Below are positions 62,768 to 64,000 of a stretch of DNA of 64,000 bases, one piece after another. Both the position numbers and the translations under genes were made by a program. The DNA comes from Candidatus Marimicrobium litorale. Its GTDB lineage: Bacteria; Pseudomonadota; Gammaproteobacteria; Pseudomonadales; Halieaceae. The notes under the pieces are model-generated. The model was not told where the DNA came from and did no database searches. It saw only the letters and a program-made list of their open reading frames with translations. Position 1 is the stretch's first letter. Each line of letters opens with the position of its first letter. The stretch spans positions 2,046,001-2,110,000 of the forward strand of contig NZ_SHNO01000001.1 in the NCBI RefSeq assembly GCF_026262645.1, in the 5' to 3' direction.

Positions 62768-63168
62768 GGCGCCTCGGCCTCTACTACCGAGTGCAGCACG
62801 ATCGCTCTGCGCCGCAACCCGTCCATCCAGTTTACCCCGACCTCGATCTCGTGCAGGGGCGCCGCAGCATTCTGGCCGACCAGGAATACGGGTGAAGACC
62901 GTGCATACCAACGATACTCGCCATCTGTTTCACCACCCACATTTATACCTGCCTCGGGCACGCGGCCGTGATCGGCCAGCACAGAGCGCGCCAGCTCGAC
63001 ACCGTAAGCATATTTTTCATCGGCCCCCACATTTCGAGTCGCCCCGGCCGCTCCGCGGTAAAGTGCCCCCAACGCTAAACCCAGAATCACCAGAGCGACC
63101 AGCATCTCCAGCAGGGAAAAACCCCTTCCCGAGGCTTCGCTTGTCTGCCCGCGTCTAGTTGAAAGCAT
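62764..63168 (-). CDS. gspI: type II secretion minor pseudopilin GspI
   Basis: A 134-residue protein with a prepilin site after G16 (RGFSLLEMLVALVIL), E at +5. The small beta-sheet domain contains WYARSSPVFLVG and LHEIEVGVNW. It starts the pseudopilus tip assembly with J and K. It overlaps gspH by 14 bases and gspJ by four. Confidence 0.9.
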   Translation of the reverse strand: MLSTRRGQTSEASGRGFSLLEMLVALVILGLALGALYRGAAGATRNVGADEKYAYGVELARSVLADHGRVPEAGINVGGETDGEYRWYARSSPVFLVGQNAAAPLHEIEVGVNWMDGLRRRAIVLHSVVEAEAP

Positions 63169-63631
63169 ACGGTTGCTGTGTCACGCGACCAACCAACCAG
63201 TCGACTGAGATTCTCACACCGGATTTATCGGGGCGGGCCAGTTCGACATCACCGCCACTGGAGCCACCCTCCGGATAAAAACGAATGACAGCCTGCGACT
63301 GGCCACCCAGCTCCGAGGCTGCACTGACGAGCACGGTGAACGACTCAGGCAACTGACGGACATCCTGATTCAAGGTAACGCGCTTGTACTCGGTATCAAA
63401 CATCACGTCTTGTGCCTTGCCCGTGCTGATCGCCCGATGCCTGGCGCCTGCCAACAGGGATACCACGTCCTGGATCGCCTGACGATACTGCATGGATTCG
63501 TAAAAACGGGAGGATGCGGGCACCGACACCGCGAGCAACATACCGACAATACTGATGACCACGAGCAACTCCAGCACTGTGAAGCCGCCGTCAGAGGTAA
63601 AAAACCGATCTCTGCACAGCGCCGCGGGCAT
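63155..63631 (-). CDS. gspH: type II secretion minor pseudopilin GspH
   Basis: A 158-residue protein with a prepilin site after G16 (GGFTVLELLVVISIVGML), E at +5. A beta-rich C-terminal domain follows (MFDTEYKRVTLNQDV, DVELARPDKSGVRIS), matching the GspH/FimT group. It links the tip to the GspG fibre. It lies 35 bases after gspG. Confidence 0.9.
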   Translation of the reverse strand: MPAALCRDRFFTSDGGFTVLELLVVISIVGMLLAVSVPASSRFYESMQYRQAIQDVVSLLAGARHRAISTGKAQDVMFDTEYKRVTLNQDVRQLPESFTVLVSAASELGGQSQAVIRFYPEGGSSGGDVELARPDKSGVRISVDWLVGRVTQQPYAFN

Positions 63632-63666
63632 GCTAGCCGCGCACGCCTGCAGTCTGCGATATCACG

Positions 63667-64000
63667 CTAATTCCAGCTGGATACATCCGCGTTCTCTCCG
63701 TCACCACCCGGCGCGCCGTCCTGACCCAAGGTCAGTATGTCAAAATCACCGTGCTCACCCGGGTAGGTATATACATACGTGCCATTCCAGGGGTCCAGCG
63801 GCACATCCGATTTCAGGTAGGGCCCGTTCCATCCCACGACCCCGGCGGGTTTATTGACCAACGCATCGAGGCCCTGCTCGGTAGTGGGAAATCGGCCAAT
63901 ATCCAGCTTGTACATTTCCAGCGTCTGCTCAAGATCAGCGATTTGCAGAGCCGCCGTTTTGGTTTTAGCACCCCCCAATTGATTCAGTACCTGCGGACCC
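63667..64000 (-). CDS. gspG: type II secretion major pseudopilin GspG, 5' end cut by window edge
   Basis: The C-terminal 110 residues are present, and the N-terminal prepilin segment lies beyond 64000. TAALQIADLEQTLEMYKLD is the family helix. FPTTEQGLDALVNKPAG and WNGPYLKSDVPLDPWN are typical GspG segments. The acidic, glycine-rich LGQDGAPGGDGENADV near the end is the calcium-binding loop. GspG forms the pseudopilus fibre. The missing part should be followed upstream by gspE and gspF if the usual order holds. Confidence 0.93.
   Translation of the reverse strand, partial: GPQVLNQLGGAKTKTAALQIADLEQTLEMYKLDIGRFPTTEQGLDALVNKPAGVVGWNGPYLKSDVPLDPWNGTYVYTYPGEHGDFDILTLGQDGAPGGDGENADVSSWN

Noticed and set aside
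62768-62911. Longer gspJ beginning at 62911
   Set aside because: The extra residues lie inside gspI and are Arg/Gly-rich. GTG 62767 overlaps the gspI stop as GTGA and puts the prepilin site near the N-terminus.

Overview
The window looks like chromosomal DNA of an aerobic marine gammaproteobacterium. The gene set suggests the OM60/Halieaceae neighbourhood: a light and photorepair cluster, many PhyH-type dioxygenases, DUF3604 proteins and a compact type II secretion operon. This is inference from gene content, not from a marker gene. No rRNA, tRNA, IS element, prophage or CRISPR array was seen. Both edges cut genes: a DUF3604 protein at the left and gspG at the right.

Region 1 (1-7153) holds metabolic genes, all on the minus strand: a truncated DUF3604 protein, a cobalamin-type radical SAM enzyme, a glutathione S-transferase, a small membrane protein, a membrane-anchored cytochrome c, an F420-type (DDN-like) oxidoreductase and an HsaA-like acyl-CoA dehydrogenase-fold monooxygenase. 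Region 2 (7189-12994) is a photoprotection cluster: a flavin reductase-like protein, an unusual sigma-70 family factor, an iron-sulfur (6-4) photolyase with all four cluster cysteines, an SDR, a 73-residue conserved-looking protein and endonuclease VIII. The sigma gene and the photolyase operon converge on two adjacent terminators.

Region 3 (13222-31364) is mixed: an epoxide hydrolase, a sterol desaturase-type membrane enzyme, a GH29 fucosidase-like lipoprotein, a second and complete DUF3604 protein, three c-di-GMP signalling proteins, NadA and BepA. Within it lies the most unusual locus of the window (20102-23100). A secreted protein ends in ten near-identical copies of a 13-residue unit, SGSKWGRRNVAEQ, each with an Arg-Arg pair. 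It lies directly downstream, on the same strand, of an exported subtilisin-family protease. This resembles a multi-copy propeptide with its own convertase.

Region 4 (31641-53361) is a surface-glycan island: three PhyH dioxygenases, two methyltransferases, two stand-alone sulfotransferases, two glycosyltransferases, an AmpG-type permease, a Wzm/Wzt ABC exporter with a carbohydrate-binding ATPase tail, a large membrane protein, and two giant fusion enzymes that each join a sulfotransferase-like domain, a coiled coil and two glycosyltransferase domains. Together they suggest an ABC-exported, sulfated and methylated polysaccharide or glycan.

Region 5 (53436-64000) holds an exported parvulin, a secreted 544-residue protein with a consensus promoter and a strong terminator, an NTF2-like lipoprotein, and a tightly overlapping type II secretion operon in the order gspG-H-I-J-K-L-M-C-D. 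The exported hydrolases elsewhere in the window are possible clients of the export systems.
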